NCBI RefSeq assembly: GCF_042680885.1
Contig: NZ_JBHUEO010000030.1
Location: forward strand, 1 to 64,000
Source: Siminovitchia sediminis
GTDB taxonomy: Bacteria; Bacillota; Bacilli; Bacillales; Bacillaceae_C
Length of the DNA: 64,000 nt
Direction of reading: 5' to 3'
A program made the position numbers and the translations under genes. Numbering within the stretch: position 1 is the first letter of the stretch; each line of letters starts with the position of its first letter. The notes under the pieces were generated by a model. That model was not told the origin of the DNA and did no database searches. It saw only the letters and a program-made list of their open reading frames with translations. Below are positions 33,826-42,564 of the stretch, one piece after another.

Positions 33826-36156
33826 ATGCAGGTGAAAAAAGCTTACTCTATACAAATGGAAAAAACGATAAGCGGGAAGCCGGCAGGACATTCAAATAAA
33901 AAATTTGCTTTAGACCGAGGATCTGCTGCTATTGCTATTGATCATAAGAAAATTGTAAATCGACAGGTAAAAAAGAAAGTGCTCCGTTTAGATATTGACG
34001 GAATGACCTGTTCAGCCTGTACAGCAAGGATTGAAAAAGTTTTAAAGAAAATGAAGGGAATTGAGTCGATAAACGTAAATTTGGCAACAGAAACGGGTGT
34101 TCTTAAAATAATAGAAGATGTTGTTTCGACTAATGACGTAATAGAAAAAATCCAGCATCTCGGTTACGGAGCAAAAGTGAAATCAGCAGAAGCAGATAAA
34201 AAAAAGGCCAGGGCGGAAAAATACAAAAAGCAAAAACAAAAGTTTTTTATTTCTGCATGCTTATCGTTGCCATTACTATATACGATGCTGGGGCATCTTC
34301 CGGGGAATTGGGCAGTGCCGGTGCCGGCCATACTGCTTAACCCCTTGATCCAGTTTGTGCTGGCGGCACCCATTCAATTTTATGCGGGTTCCCAATTTTA
34401 TAAAGGAGCCTATCAGTCATTAAGCCATCACAGTGCTAACATGGATGTCCTTGTGGTCATTGGAACGTCTGCTTCTTTTTTGTACAGTGTTTTGGAAGGC
34501 GTCCGGTCTTTTCTTTACCGCGGGTATGAACCACATCTTTATTTTGAGACGAGTGCTGTTTTAATCACATTAATCCTGCTGGGGAAGCTTTTGGAAGCAA
34601 GGGCAAAAAGCAGAACAACCCAAGCTATCGCTCACTTATTAAATTTACAGGCAAAAAAAGCAAATATCTTACTTGGAATAACAGAGAAGCAAATTTCCAT
34701 TGAAGGGGTGAAAGCGGGTGATGTCCTGGTTGTCCGTCCAGGCGAGAAAATACCCGTTGACGGGGAAGTCATATTTGGTGAAACAGCCATAGATGAATCG
34801 ATGATCACCGGCGAGTCTATTCCGGCAGTGAAGCGGCCGGGAGATCAGGTCATTGGGGCTACTATCAATAAGAATAGCATGGTTCATATGAGAGCAACTA
34901 AAATCGGAAAAGAATCGGTACTGGGCAAAATTGTTCAGACTGTAGAAGAGGCCCAAGGAAGCAAGGCTCCAATCCAAAGATTTGCCGATCGAATTTCAAG
35001 TGTATTTGTTCCTGTTGTGGCAGGAATTGCACTCCTTACTTTTTTGTCATGGCTTTTTCTGATAGATCCCGGAAATGTTGAAAGAGCACTAGTGTCTTCG
35101 ATCACTGTATTGGTTATTGCCTGTCCGTGTGCTCTTGGTCTTGCAACTCCAACATCCATCATGGTGGGATCTGGTAAAGGAGCCGAGACGGGCATCCTCT
35201 TTAAAGGTGGAGAGCATTTGGAAATAATGCATAAAGTAAATACTGTTATTTTCGATAAAACAGGCACGATTACCGAGGGGAAACCTGCGGTGACAGACAT
35301 CGAACTTTATCACGACAAAGCCCTTTCGTATCTTGTTTCAGTTGAGTATGGGTCTGAACATCCTTTGGCAAAAGCAGTCGTCCATTATGGAATACAGATG
35401 AAAGTGGAAAGAGAGGCCGTATCGGAACTTCAAACAATAACAGGGCAAGGTGTACATGCGGTGATTGAAGGACATCACGTGATAGCGGGATCAAGAAAGT
35501 TGATGAGCCATCATATGGTGTTATACCAAAATAAGCTGAAAAGAGCAGAGGAGCTGGAGAGCCAGGGAAAAACAGTTATATTTATAGCCATTGACGGTAA
35601 GCTGGCAGGAATCATTGCAGTGGCAGATACTATAAAAAGCGGTGCAAGAGAAGTGGTCAGTCTATTGAAGGAAAAAGGAATAGAAGTGCAGATGATGACG
35701 GGTGATCATGAAAGGCCTGCAATGGCTATAGCCCGGGATCTAGGGATTGAACATGTATATTCGAGCGTATTACCGGGACAAAAAGCAGAAAAAATAAGGA
35801 AGCTCAAAGGCCAGGGCAAAATTGTAGCGATGATAGGCGACGGGATCAACGATGCTCCGGCTCTTGCTGAAGCAAATGTGGGAATTGCAATGGGAACGGG
35901 AACGGATATTGCCATAGAAGCAGCCGATCTGACTATTCTGGGAGGAGATTTGGATCTGGTATCCAAAGCTTTCCGATTGAGTCACGCCGTTATGAGAAAT
36001 GTCCGGCAAAACTTTTTCTGGGCCCTTGCCTATAATTCAGCAGGGATTCCAATAGCTGCCGCAGGCTTGCTGGCTCCATGGGTTGCTGGTGCCGCCATGG
36101 CATTTAGTTCCGTTTCTGTGATAACCAATTCACTGCGCCTGAAAAAATTCAATTGA
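33826..36156 (+). CDS. copA: Copper-exporting P1B-type ATPase (CopA-like)
   Basis: This 776-residue heavy-metal ATPase has one complete metal-binding domain (GMTCSACTARIE, about residues 64-75), membrane segments, the ion-binding CPCALGLATP, the phosphorylation site DKTGTITEG, the P1B-specific SEHPLAKAV and the hinge GDGINDAPALAEANVGIAMG. It pumps Cu(I) out of the cytoplasm; the CPC motif suits copper or silver. The first 60 residues look like the remains of a first metal-binding domain without its CxxC. It stands alone: no copZ or csoR is adjacent. Start ATG 33826 follows a weak GAGAGCAGGGG; GTG 33832 is an alternative. Confidence 0.87.
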   Translation: MQVKKAYSIQMEKTISGKPAGHSNKKFALDRGSAAIAIDHKKIVNRQVKKKVLRLDIDGMTCSACTARIEKVLKKMKGIESINVNLATETGVLKIIEDVVSTNDVIEKIQHLGYGAKVKSAEADKKKARAEKYKKQKQKFFISACLSLPLLYTMLGHLPGNWAVPVPAILLNPLIQFVLAAPIQFYAGSQFYKGAYQSLSHHSANMDVLVVIGTSASFLYSVLEGVRSFLYRGYEPHLYFETSAVLITLILLGKLLEARAKSRTTQAIAHLLNLQAKKANILLGITEKQISIEGVKAGDVLVVRPGEKIPVDGEVIFGETAIDESMITGESIPAVKRPGDQVIGATINKNSMVHMRATKIGKESVLGKIVQTVEEAQGSKAPIQRFADRISSVFVPVVAGIALLTFLSWLFLIDPGNVERALVSSITVLVIACPCALGLATPTSIMVGSGKGAETGILFKGGEHLEIMHKVNTVIFDKTGTITEGKPAVTDIELYHDKALSYLVSVEYGSEHPLAKAVVHYGIQMKVEREAVSELQTITGQGVHAVIEGHHVIAGSRKLMSHHMVLYQNKLKRAEELESQGKTVIFIAIDGKLAGIIAVADTIKSGAREVVSLLKEKGIEVQMMTGDHERPAMAIARDLGIEHVYSSVLPGQKAEKIRKLKGQGKIVAMIGDGINDAPALAEANVGIAMGTGTDIAIEAADLTILGGDLDLVSKAFRLSHAVMRNVRQNFFWALAYNSAGIPIAAAGLLAPWVAGAAMAFSSVSVITNSLRLKKFN

Positions 36157-36433
36157 CAGCGATCGCAAATATTGAATCCGGTTCACATGGCATCCCGTTA
36201 TCGGTAACACTTTCCCGATCTTTAATCATTAAATGAATTTGGAATCATTAATCGGAACTTCTTACCGATAAACAATCCTGTTTAAATGGATAATGACTGT
36301 GCATATGAAATATTTGTACATTTTTTATGTCTGTATGCTTGCCGAGAAGCAAGATGGAAGCATAAATCAATTTCTTGCGATAAGATAGAACAAGATGAAG
36401 AGTTAGAACAAGATTCCAAAGGAGATGAATATT

Positions 36434-37078
36434 GTGAAAGTATTCGTTGTAGGTGCAAATGGCCAAATCGGTCGTCATATGATGAATATGATGAAGGAAA
36501 GCGGTGAGTATACAGGTATTGGGATGGTCAGAAGTGCCGAGCAGAAAGAAACCTTTAAAGAAAAAGGAATCGATGTGGTCCTTGGGGATTTAGAAGGCAG
36601 TGCGGAAAGCTTGGCTGAGCTTATGAAAGGGTTTGATGCTGTGATTTTTACAGCCGGGTCAGGCGGTCATACCGGAGCAGACAAAACTCTGCTGATTGAC
36701 TTGGATGGAGCTGTTAAAACGATAGAAGCTGCTGAAAAGGCCGGGATTAACCGCTTTGTGATGGTAAGCGCTTTTCAGGCTAATAACAGGGAAAACTGGA
36801 ATGAGAAAATCAAACATTACTATGTTGCCAAACATTATGCGGACCGTGCGTTGATACAAAGCAAGCTAAACTATACCATTGTTAAGCCTGGCGGTTTGAC
36901 GAACGATGCCGGTACCGGAAAGGTATCCGCAGGTGAAGGGATTGAAAGAGGTAATATTCCACGGGAAGATGTGGCAAAAACCGTATTGGAATGCCTAAGA
37001 GAAGAAAATACATTTAAGAAATCTTTTGACCTTGTTTCGGGTAATCTTCCGATTAGAGAAGCCTTGCAAAAAATTTGA
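36434..37078 (+). CDS. yhfK: NAD(P)-binding atypical short-chain reductase, YhfK-like
   Basis: This 214-residue Rossmann protein of the NmrA/SDR_a5 type begins MKVFVVGANGQIGRHMM, a GxxGxxG dinucleotide site. IFTAGSGGHTGADKTLLIDLDGA and VAKHYADRALIQS (YxxxK-like) are shared with B. subtilis YhfK, as is the exact length. Substrate unknown. The start is GTG 36434, because AAAGGAG lies too close to the in-frame ATG at 36425. Stop is 15 bp before the dipeptidase start, so the two probably share an mRNA. Confidence 0.8.
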   Translation: MKVFVVGANGQIGRHMMNMMKESGEYTGIGMVRSAEQKETFKEKGIDVVLGDLEGSAESLAELMKGFDAVIFTAGSGGHTGADKTLLIDLDGAVKTIEAAEKAGINRFVMVSAFQANNRENWNEKIKHYYVAKHYADRALIQSKLNYTIVKPGGLTNDAGTGKVSAGEGIERGNIPREDVAKTVLECLREENTFKKSFDLVSGNLPIREALQKI

Positions 37079-37092
37079 TGGGCGGGGTGAAT

Positions 37093-38028
37093 ATGAACGT
37101 TATTGACCTGCATTGTGATGTTCTGTGGAAATTATGGGAGAGCAAACTGAACTTCAAAAATTCCAAAGAGCTGGACTCTAATAAAGAGCGCTTAAAAGAA
37201 GGGCGTGTGAAAGTTCAGTGTTTTGCTGTTTTTATTCCTCCTGAAGTCAAGTCGGACATGCAATTTCAGGCAGCTATCGAGCAAGTCAATTATTTTTACA
37301 CGGAAATAGTTGGAAAGAACGAAGACATCAAACACATCCGATGCTGGGAAGATATAAATGAATTGAAACCCGGAGAAATTGGTGCCGTCCTCACATTGGA
37401 AGGTATTGATTGTATTGGAAACGACCTTCAAAAACTTAGTCATCTGTACCATATAGGTATACGATCGGTTGGTATAACCTGGAATTTGGCCAATTTGGCA
37501 GCTGATGGAGCCGGGGAGCCGCGTGGTGGCGGACTTACTTCATTCGGAAGGGAAGCCGCAGCATTTCTGAATGAGCATAAGATCTTGGTAGATGTATCTC
37601 ATTTAAGTGAAAGAGCATTTTGGGACGTCATCGAAATGGCTCATTATCCAATTGCCAGCCATTCCAATGCTCAAGCCCTTTGCGCTCACCCACGGAACTT
37701 GACGGATCAGCAGGCTGAAGCCCTGTTTTCAAAAGGCAGTATGGTCCATGTTGTATTCTATCCGGAGTTTATTAGCCAGGATGGAAAAGCGAATATTTCA
37801 GATCTTATCAAACATATTGACCACTTCTGTTCATTGGGCGGAGTAAACCATATCGGGTTTGGCTCTGATTTTGATGGGATTGATCAATACGTTACAGGGC
37901 TTGAAAATGCCTCGAGATATCAAAATTTGATTAATGAACTATTAAAATATTATTCTGAAGAACAAGTCATGGGTTTTGCAGGGAAAAATTTTTTACATGT
38001 ATTGTCTAATTGGGAATTAATGCGTTAA
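37093..38028 (+). CDS. Membrane-dipeptidase family (M19) zinc dipeptidase
   Basis: This 311-residue TIM-barrel dipeptidase of the renal dipeptidase family has metal ligands readable as HxD in IDLHCDVLWK, Glu in LTLEGIDCIG, His in VSHLSERAFWDV and ASHSNAQALCAHPRNL, and Asp in GFGSDFDGID. It hydrolyses dipeptides, possibly with D-residues. There is no signal peptide, so it is cytoplasmic. GGGCGGGGTG precedes ATG 37093; an ORF extension to 37075 overlaps yhfK and the ribosome site. Confidence 0.87.
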   Translation: MNVIDLHCDVLWKLWESKLNFKNSKELDSNKERLKEGRVKVQCFAVFIPPEVKSDMQFQAAIEQVNYFYTEIVGKNEDIKHIRCWEDINELKPGEIGAVLTLEGIDCIGNDLQKLSHLYHIGIRSVGITWNLANLAADGAGEPRGGGLTSFGREAAAFLNEHKILVDVSHLSERAFWDVIEMAHYPIASHSNAQALCAHPRNLTDQQAEALFSKGSMVHVVFYPEFISQDGKANISDLIKHIDHFCSLGGVNHIGFGSDFDGIDQYVTGLENASRYQNLINELLKYYSEEQVMGFAGKNFLHVLSNWELMR

Positions 38029-38493
38029 GAGAGCGGAAATAATATATTTATTAGCCCTTTCCAATCATTTTTCACTATCGATTGTAAAAAAACTTGGGTG
38101 CGGAGAATTTTGGGAGGATATTCATTTTTTTATGACAACGATTGATCTTGCCATGTTTTGACATCTATAGGAGTATTGTCATATGAAATGGTGAAAAGGT
38201 ACGAATGGGGTTGTCTCGGCCTTGATAACTCAGCCAGGTTCCGATGATACTCTTATACGGGCTGGCATCTATATTGTAAAAAAATGAAGATGCGACACCC
38301 GGATGCTCAAAAAGCTGGAGTGGTTTCGTTTCTACAGAAAAACCCTGGTTCAAATGGCCAGGGTCTTTCTTTTGTGAAAGGGGCAAAAGACCTTAAAAGT
38401 GAACTTTCAGAACGTTACATGAGAACTATGTATTCTAAAAATTAATTCAATTATAATAAAAAGAAGAAATATGGAGAAAGAGGGGGAGTTAAA
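38029..38493. other. Long intergenic region with an orphan hairpin
   Basis: No credible gene is seen in these 465 bp. Short peptides with ATG (for example after GGAGGAT near 38113) end within ten codons. A terminator-like hairpin lies at 38342-38374 without an obvious upstream gene, so a small untranslated RNA could end there. A leftward 73-codon ORF across the hairpin lacks a ribosome site. Confidence 0.5.
38342..38374 (+). terminator. Orphan terminator-like hairpin
   Basis: ACCCTGG (38342-38348) and CCAGGGT (38358-38364) form a 7-bp stem followed by CTTTCTTTT. No gene ends within 300 bp upstream on this strand. Confidence 0.6.
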
Positions 38494-39624
38494 ATGAAAA
38501 AACAATGGGTGGCTCTTGTTGCATTATGTCTGATATTCGCAACCGCCTTTTCATCCAGCGCGTTTGCAGCTGAAACCATACCCGGCGGACCTTCGACAAA
38601 TGGCAAATTGAGCTATGAAAGTGTGATTGATTATGAGGAAATGATAGAGGGCCTGAAAAAAATTGAACATGCAAGCAAAGGTAAAGTAGAAGTTTTTACT
38701 CTGGATGAATACGGTAAAACTGAGCAGGGCCGCAGTATCTATGCTGCTAAAGTTGGAGAGGGTCCGATGAAAATTTGGGTTCAGGCCCAAATTCATGGGG
38801 ATGAGAAGCTCACAACGGGAGCTGTTATGGAACTGCTGAAAGCACTCGGCAAAAGCGGAAATAAAGAAGTAAAGCAGATTTTAGAGAACTCCACCATCTA
38901 CGCGATTCCGATGTACAATCCGGATGGAAGCTTGATGAATATCAGGCAAACCGTTCTTCATGATGAAGAAGGGAACTCATTAAACAGAAGAATTGACCTG
39001 AACCGTGACTGGTCAGAAAATGGATTTGCTGCAAAAGAATCTTTAGCAGTATATAAGTTTTGGGCCGATGTGAAGCCGGATTATGCAGTGGACTTGCATC
39101 ATCAAGGGTTTAAAACGGTGTATGGAACAAATTACTCTACATCCATGTCGCTTGGCGTATCCTTGGCACCCAATGGACCCACACTTCCAGGTATCAAAGA
39201 TGGGCTTTATAATGATTTGACCAGGCAGATGTCTGTGTACGTTTACGATGCATTAAAGGATTATGGACATATGCATATTGACCGGTACCAAGTCGGGGGC
39301 GGAGACAGTAAATATGAGATTGATATTAGAGGAGGAGTGGTCTCTGCCATGATGCTTGGATTGAATTATAACAATATCAATCCAACAGGTCACAGTAACC
39401 CGGCTATTTTCTTTGAAACAAAAGGAAATACAAGAGATGGCGGTCTTGGACAAAAATCGAACGGGCACTTGGAAAGACAAAATTATCTTGGATTAAAGGC
39501 CCTGTTATATGGTCTTGCAACAGGAGAAGTTCAGCAAGTAGATCCTGACCGATGGGAAGAAATTCCGGCATACCCGCTGGCGGGTTACCAAACGGATTCC
39601 GGAATTGTTCCTGTTAATCAGTAA
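38494..39624 (+). CDS. Secreted M14 zinc carboxypeptidase
   Basis: This 376-residue protein has a Sec signal peptide (basic MKKQW, hydrophobic core, probable cleavage after SSAFA near residue 25). It is followed by a carboxypeptidase-A fold: zinc ligands in IHGDE (His, Glu) and DLHHQG (His), and the catalytic Glu in FFETKG. It cleaves C-terminal residues of external peptides, or of wall peptides, at the cell surface or in the medium. GAGGGGG precedes ATG 38494. It is monocistronic, with a strong terminator 26 bp downstream. Confidence 0.85.
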   Translation: MKKQWVALVALCLIFATAFSSSAFAAETIPGGPSTNGKLSYESVIDYEEMIEGLKKIEHASKGKVEVFTLDEYGKTEQGRSIYAAKVGEGPMKIWVQAQIHGDEKLTTGAVMELLKALGKSGNKEVKQILENSTIYAIPMYNPDGSLMNIRQTVLHDEEGNSLNRRIDLNRDWSENGFAAKESLAVYKFWADVKPDYAVDLHHQGFKTVYGTNYSTSMSLGVSLAPNGPTLPGIKDGLYNDLTRQMSVYVYDALKDYGHMHIDRYQVGGGDSKYEIDIRGGVVSAMMLGLNYNNINPTGHSNPAIFFETKGNTRDGGLGQKSNGHLERQNYLGLKALLYGLATGEVQQVDPDRWEEIPAYPLAGYQTDSGIVPVNQ

Positions 39625-39650
39625 CATATATTAACTGAAAAGGTGATGGA

Positions 39651-39691
39651 CCCCAAAAGTTAGCGTAAGAATCTAACTTTTGGGGTTTTTT
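39651..39691 (+). terminator. Terminator of the M14 gene
   Basis: A perfect 13-bp stem CCCCAAAAGTTAG / CTAACTTTTGGGG with a 9-nt loop and six T. Confidence 0.92.
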
Positions 39692-39770
39692 GTTGACTAA
39701 AACAGATGGAAATCTTGAGTCTAAAATAAAGGTCATAAAATTCGTTAAATCATGTTTTTTCTTTAAACCG

Positions 39771-39799
39771 TTTCAATTCTGAAAATAATGTTATATAAT
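39771..39799 (+). promoter_or_regulatory. SigA-type promoter of malate synthase
   Basis: TTTCAA (39771-39776), a 17-bp spacer and TATAAT (39794-39799). The -10 lies inside the first copy of the TGTTATATAACA-type palindrome. Confidence 0.6.
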
Positions 39800-39830
39800 A
39801 ACTAACAACAACTAAATCTGATATATAACA
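39789..39830. promoter_or_regulatory. Tandem operator-like palindromes before malate synthase
   Basis: TGTTATATAATA (39789-39800) and TGATATATAACA (39819-39830) each match TGTTATATAACA at 11 of 12 bases and are exactly 30 bp apart, on the same face of the helix. The first covers the -10 and the second lies downstream of the start point, a repressor-type geometry. Confidence 0.65.
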
Positions 39831-39854
39831 GGACATTGGAGGAGGAGAAAGAAC

Positions 39855-42038
39855 ATGGAGAAGTACTTGACAATCAGCGGATTGCAAATTGATAACACCC
39901 TGTTTCAGTTTATAGAGAGGGAGGCCCTGCCGGATACCGGAATTCAAAGTGATCAGTTTTGGGAAGGATTTAGCCGGATCGTCCAAGACATGGCCCCGCG
40001 AAATAGGGAATTATTACAGGAAAGGGAACGTCTGCAGACGCAGATTAATGAGTGGCACCGTAAAAACCCGGGTCTTTTTGATGTTGATAAGTATAAGGGA
40101 TTTCTTAATGAGATCAATTACCTTGAACAGACTGTTGAAGATTTTTCGATTCAAACAAAAAATGTAGACGATGAAATTGCTCTTCAGGCAGGACCACAGC
40201 TCGTTGTACCGGTGAATAATGCCAGGTACGCCATTAATGCAGCAAATGCCAGGTGGGGAAGTCTGTACGATGCACTGTATGGAACGGATGTGATAGACGA
40301 GGCAGACGGAGCTGAACTTACAACCCGCTATAATCCAATCCGGGGACAAAAAGTTATTGAATATGGAAGACAGTTTCTAGACGAAATTGCTCCTCTTCAA
40401 GGGGGTTCACACCAAGAAACTGTTTGTTATAAAATAGTTGATCAAAATCTGGCAGCCGAGCAAAAGAACGGATCGATTGGAAAACTGCTTCATCCCGATC
40501 AATTGATCGGATATCAAGGGCCGAGGGATCATCCTCAGGCAGTTCTGCTCGCAAACAACGGATTGCATGTAGAAATTCAGTTGGATCCTGATGATCCCAT
40601 TGGCCGGACAGATGCTGCAGGAGTGAAAGATCTATTCATCGAATCAGCCGTCTCGGTAATTATGGACTGTGAAGACTCCGTGGCTGCGGTCGACGCAGAG
40701 GATAAAGTGATTGTGTATAGAAATTGGTTTGGCTTGATGAGAGGAACCCTGCAATCCGTGTTTGAAAAAGAGGGGAAAACCATTCGCAGGGTTTTGAACG
40801 AAGACAGAACATACAGATCTCCCGAAGGAGATGAAATCAAGCTGCGCGGCCGCTCTTTGTTATTAGTCCGTAACGTTGGTCATTTGATGACAACACCTGC
40901 CATATTAGACAAGAATGGCAATGAGATTCCGGAAGGAATCATGGATGCAGTCATCACCAGTTTAATAGCAAAGCATGATCTATTGGGAAATACCACGAAG
41001 AAAAACTCTGAAAAAGGTTCTGTTTACATTGTTAAGCCTAAAATGCATGGACCAAAAGAAGTGGCATTTGCTAACGAGCTATTTGACCGGGTGGAAGATT
41101 TGCTGGGTTTTGAGAGAAATACCTTAAAAATGGGGATTATGGATGAGGAACGGCGCACCTCCTTGAATCTGAAAGCCTGTATTTATGAGGCCCGAGAAAG
41201 AATAGTTTTTATCAATACGGGGTTTCTTGACCGGACCGGAGATGAAATTCATACATCGATGGAAGCGGGGCCAATGATCAGAAAAGATGATATGAAATCA
41301 TCGGAGTGGCTCATGGCATATGAACAGTCCAATGTTCTTTCCGGACTCCATACAGGATTTCCCGGCCGTGCCCAAATAGGAAAAGGCATGTGGGCCATGC
41401 CCGACAAAATGAAAGCCATGCTTGAACAAAAAATCAGCCAGGTGGAAGCAGGGGCCAATACAGCATGGGTTCCGTCTCCAACAGCTGCTACACTGCATGC
41501 GTTGCATTATCATCAAAAAAATGTCTGGGAGATTCAGGGTCAGATGACCAAGAATGTAAGAAATGTGGAATCAGCCATGCTAAGTATTCCGCATGCTCTT
41601 CATACGAATTATTCAAGTGACGAGATTCAGGAAGAGTTGGATAACAATGCCCAGGGAATACTGGGCTATGTAGTCAGGTGGGTGGATCATGGGATAGGCT
41701 GTTCCAAAGTACCGGATATTCATCATGTAGGGTTGATGGAGGATAGAGCCACATTGCGGATTTCAAGCCAACATATAGCAAATTGGCTTCACCACGGCAT
41801 TTGTTCGGAAGAACAAGTATTGGAAACGATGAAAAGAATGGCGGCAGTTGTAGATGACCAAAATGCCGGAGACCCCTTATATCAAAGGATGTCAGACAAT
41901 TTTGAGAGATCTGTTGCGTTCCAGGCTGCCTGTGATCTTGTGTTTTTAGGAAGAGATCAGCCCAATGGCTATACTGAGCCAATTCTTCACAAAAGACGTT
42001 TGGAATACAAGCAAAACATTTCTATGCAGCAAACTTAA
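39855..42038 (+). CDS. glcB: Malate synthase G
   Basis: This 727-residue monomeric G-type malate synthase condenses glyoxylate with acetyl-CoA to malate, the second step of the glyoxylate bypass. Landmarks are VPVNNARYAINAANARWGSLYDALYGTD, the catalytic and metal-site region VIMDCEDSVAAVDAEDK, GLMRGTL, and the C-terminal VRWVDHGIGCSKVPDIHHVGLMEDRATLRIS. Length is the class G norm (about 720), unlike the ~530-residue A class. GGAGGAGG precedes ATG 39855. It is grouped with isocitrate lyase and the 97-residue gene under shared operator-like palindromes. Confidence 0.93.
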   Translation: MEKYLTISGLQIDNTLFQFIEREALPDTGIQSDQFWEGFSRIVQDMAPRNRELLQERERLQTQINEWHRKNPGLFDVDKYKGFLNEINYLEQTVEDFSIQTKNVDDEIALQAGPQLVVPVNNARYAINAANARWGSLYDALYGTDVIDEADGAELTTRYNPIRGQKVIEYGRQFLDEIAPLQGGSHQETVCYKIVDQNLAAEQKNGSIGKLLHPDQLIGYQGPRDHPQAVLLANNGLHVEIQLDPDDPIGRTDAAGVKDLFIESAVSVIMDCEDSVAAVDAEDKVIVYRNWFGLMRGTLQSVFEKEGKTIRRVLNEDRTYRSPEGDEIKLRGRSLLLVRNVGHLMTTPAILDKNGNEIPEGIMDAVITSLIAKHDLLGNTTKKNSEKGSVYIVKPKMHGPKEVAFANELFDRVEDLLGFERNTLKMGIMDEERRTSLNLKACIYEARERIVFINTGFLDRTGDEIHTSMEAGPMIRKDDMKSSEWLMAYEQSNVLSGLHTGFPGRAQIGKGMWAMPDKMKAMLEQKISQVEAGANTAWVPSPTAATLHALHYHQKNVWEIQGQMTKNVRNVESAMLSIPHALHTNYSSDEIQEELDNNAQGILGYVVRWVDHGIGCSKVPDIHHVGLMEDRATLRISSQHIANWLHHGICSEEQVLETMKRMAAVVDDQNAGDPLYQRMSDNFERSVAFQAACDLVFLGRDQPNGYTEPILHKRRLEYKQNISMQQT

Positions 42039-42064
42039 AGAAATTACATTTATTAAATAAAAAA

Positions 42065-42107
42065 TGTTATATAACAGTTGACTTAATTAGTCAGCTGTTA
42101 TATATTA
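42065..42107. promoter_or_regulatory. Operator-like palindromes over the promoter of the 97-residue gene
   Basis: A perfect TGTTATATAACA (42065-42076) and a 10-of-12 copy TGTTATATATTA (42096-42107) lie 31 bp apart. The first abuts the -35 and the second covers the -10. The outer arms ATATAACAG / CTGTTATAT also form a 9-bp inverted repeat around the core promoter. Confidence 0.7.
42078..42106 (+). promoter_or_regulatory. SigA-type promoter of the 97-residue gene
   Basis: TTGACT (42078-42083), a 17-bp spacer and TATATT (42101-42106), 45 bp before the ATG. It shows that the gene between glcB and aceA can be transcribed independently. Confidence 0.7.
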
Positions 42108-42150
42108 TTGGTAATTGAATTATTAGATAATTAAGAAAGGGTGGGGGAAC

Positions 42151-42444
42151 ATGCAGACAAGGGAGAAAGCCGATAAAGAGTATATAGACGGGTGGATACT
42201 GGAAAAACTCTTGGAGGGCAAGACGGTCGAAGAGATTGAGGGAACGGCTTTTCTAATGGGAAATGAACTGTTTATATTAAAGACGAGCACAGTAGGCTCG
42301 CTTGATATAGAACCACTCAGAGTAAAAGAAATAGTTATGATCCAGAGCCAGGAACAACAAGTAAGTTCAAATATTTGTGACAAGTGCGGTTTAGAGCATT
42401 CATCCTTCAAAGACCTTCTTCAATGCTGTGAAGATATTGACTAA
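42151..42444 (+). CDS. Unrecognised Cys-rich small protein between glcB and aceA
   Basis: This 97-residue protein is mostly strand/helix mixed (residues 10-70: ILEKLLEGKTVEEIEGTAFL, LDIEPLRVKEIVMI). It ends in a compact Cys cluster, CDKCGLEHSSFKDLLQCCE (about 76-94), which could bind zinc. AAAGGGTGGGGG precedes ATG 42151. It has its own promoter bracketed by TGTTATATAACA palindromes, and lies between the two glyoxylate-bypass genes, which carry the same palindromes. I recognise no family. A regulatory or enzyme-accessory role in the bypass is a reasonable guess, no more. Confidence 0.65.
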   Translation: MQTREKADKEYIDGWILEKLLEGKTVEEIEGTAFLMGNELFILKTSTVGSLDIEPLRVKEIVMIQSQEQQVSSNICDKCGLEHSSFKDLLQCCEDID

Positions 42445-42459
42445 TTTTTTTATGAACCC

Positions 42460-42497
42460 TGTTATATAACATGATTTTTTTATTTAACAGATATAAT
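42460..42497 (+). promoter_or_regulatory. Operator-like palindrome and promoter of aceA
   Basis: A perfect TGTTATATAACA (42460-42471) is followed by a 10-of-12 copy ending at 42489 (TTTTATTTAACA) and a TATAAT -10 at 42492-42497; the -35 is poor. A promoter with a weak -35 next to a palindrome is compatible with either repression or activation. Confidence 0.6.
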
Positions 42498-42564
42498 ACA
42501 GTGTTGTACTAGATTGAATCTATCAATCTATTTAAAAATAAAAAAACAAGGAATGGGAGAGGTT

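Noticed and set aside
38165..38386. Leftward 73-codon ORF before the M14 gene.
   Set aside because: It starts at a TTG without a ribosome site and runs through a terminator-like hairpin.
39647..39690. GGACCCCAAAAGTTAG and its inverted copy resemble the ends of IS3-family elements.
   Set aside because: The two arms are only 9 bp apart, with a T-run after the second; no transposase lies between or beside them. A terminator of the M14 gene explains the structure.
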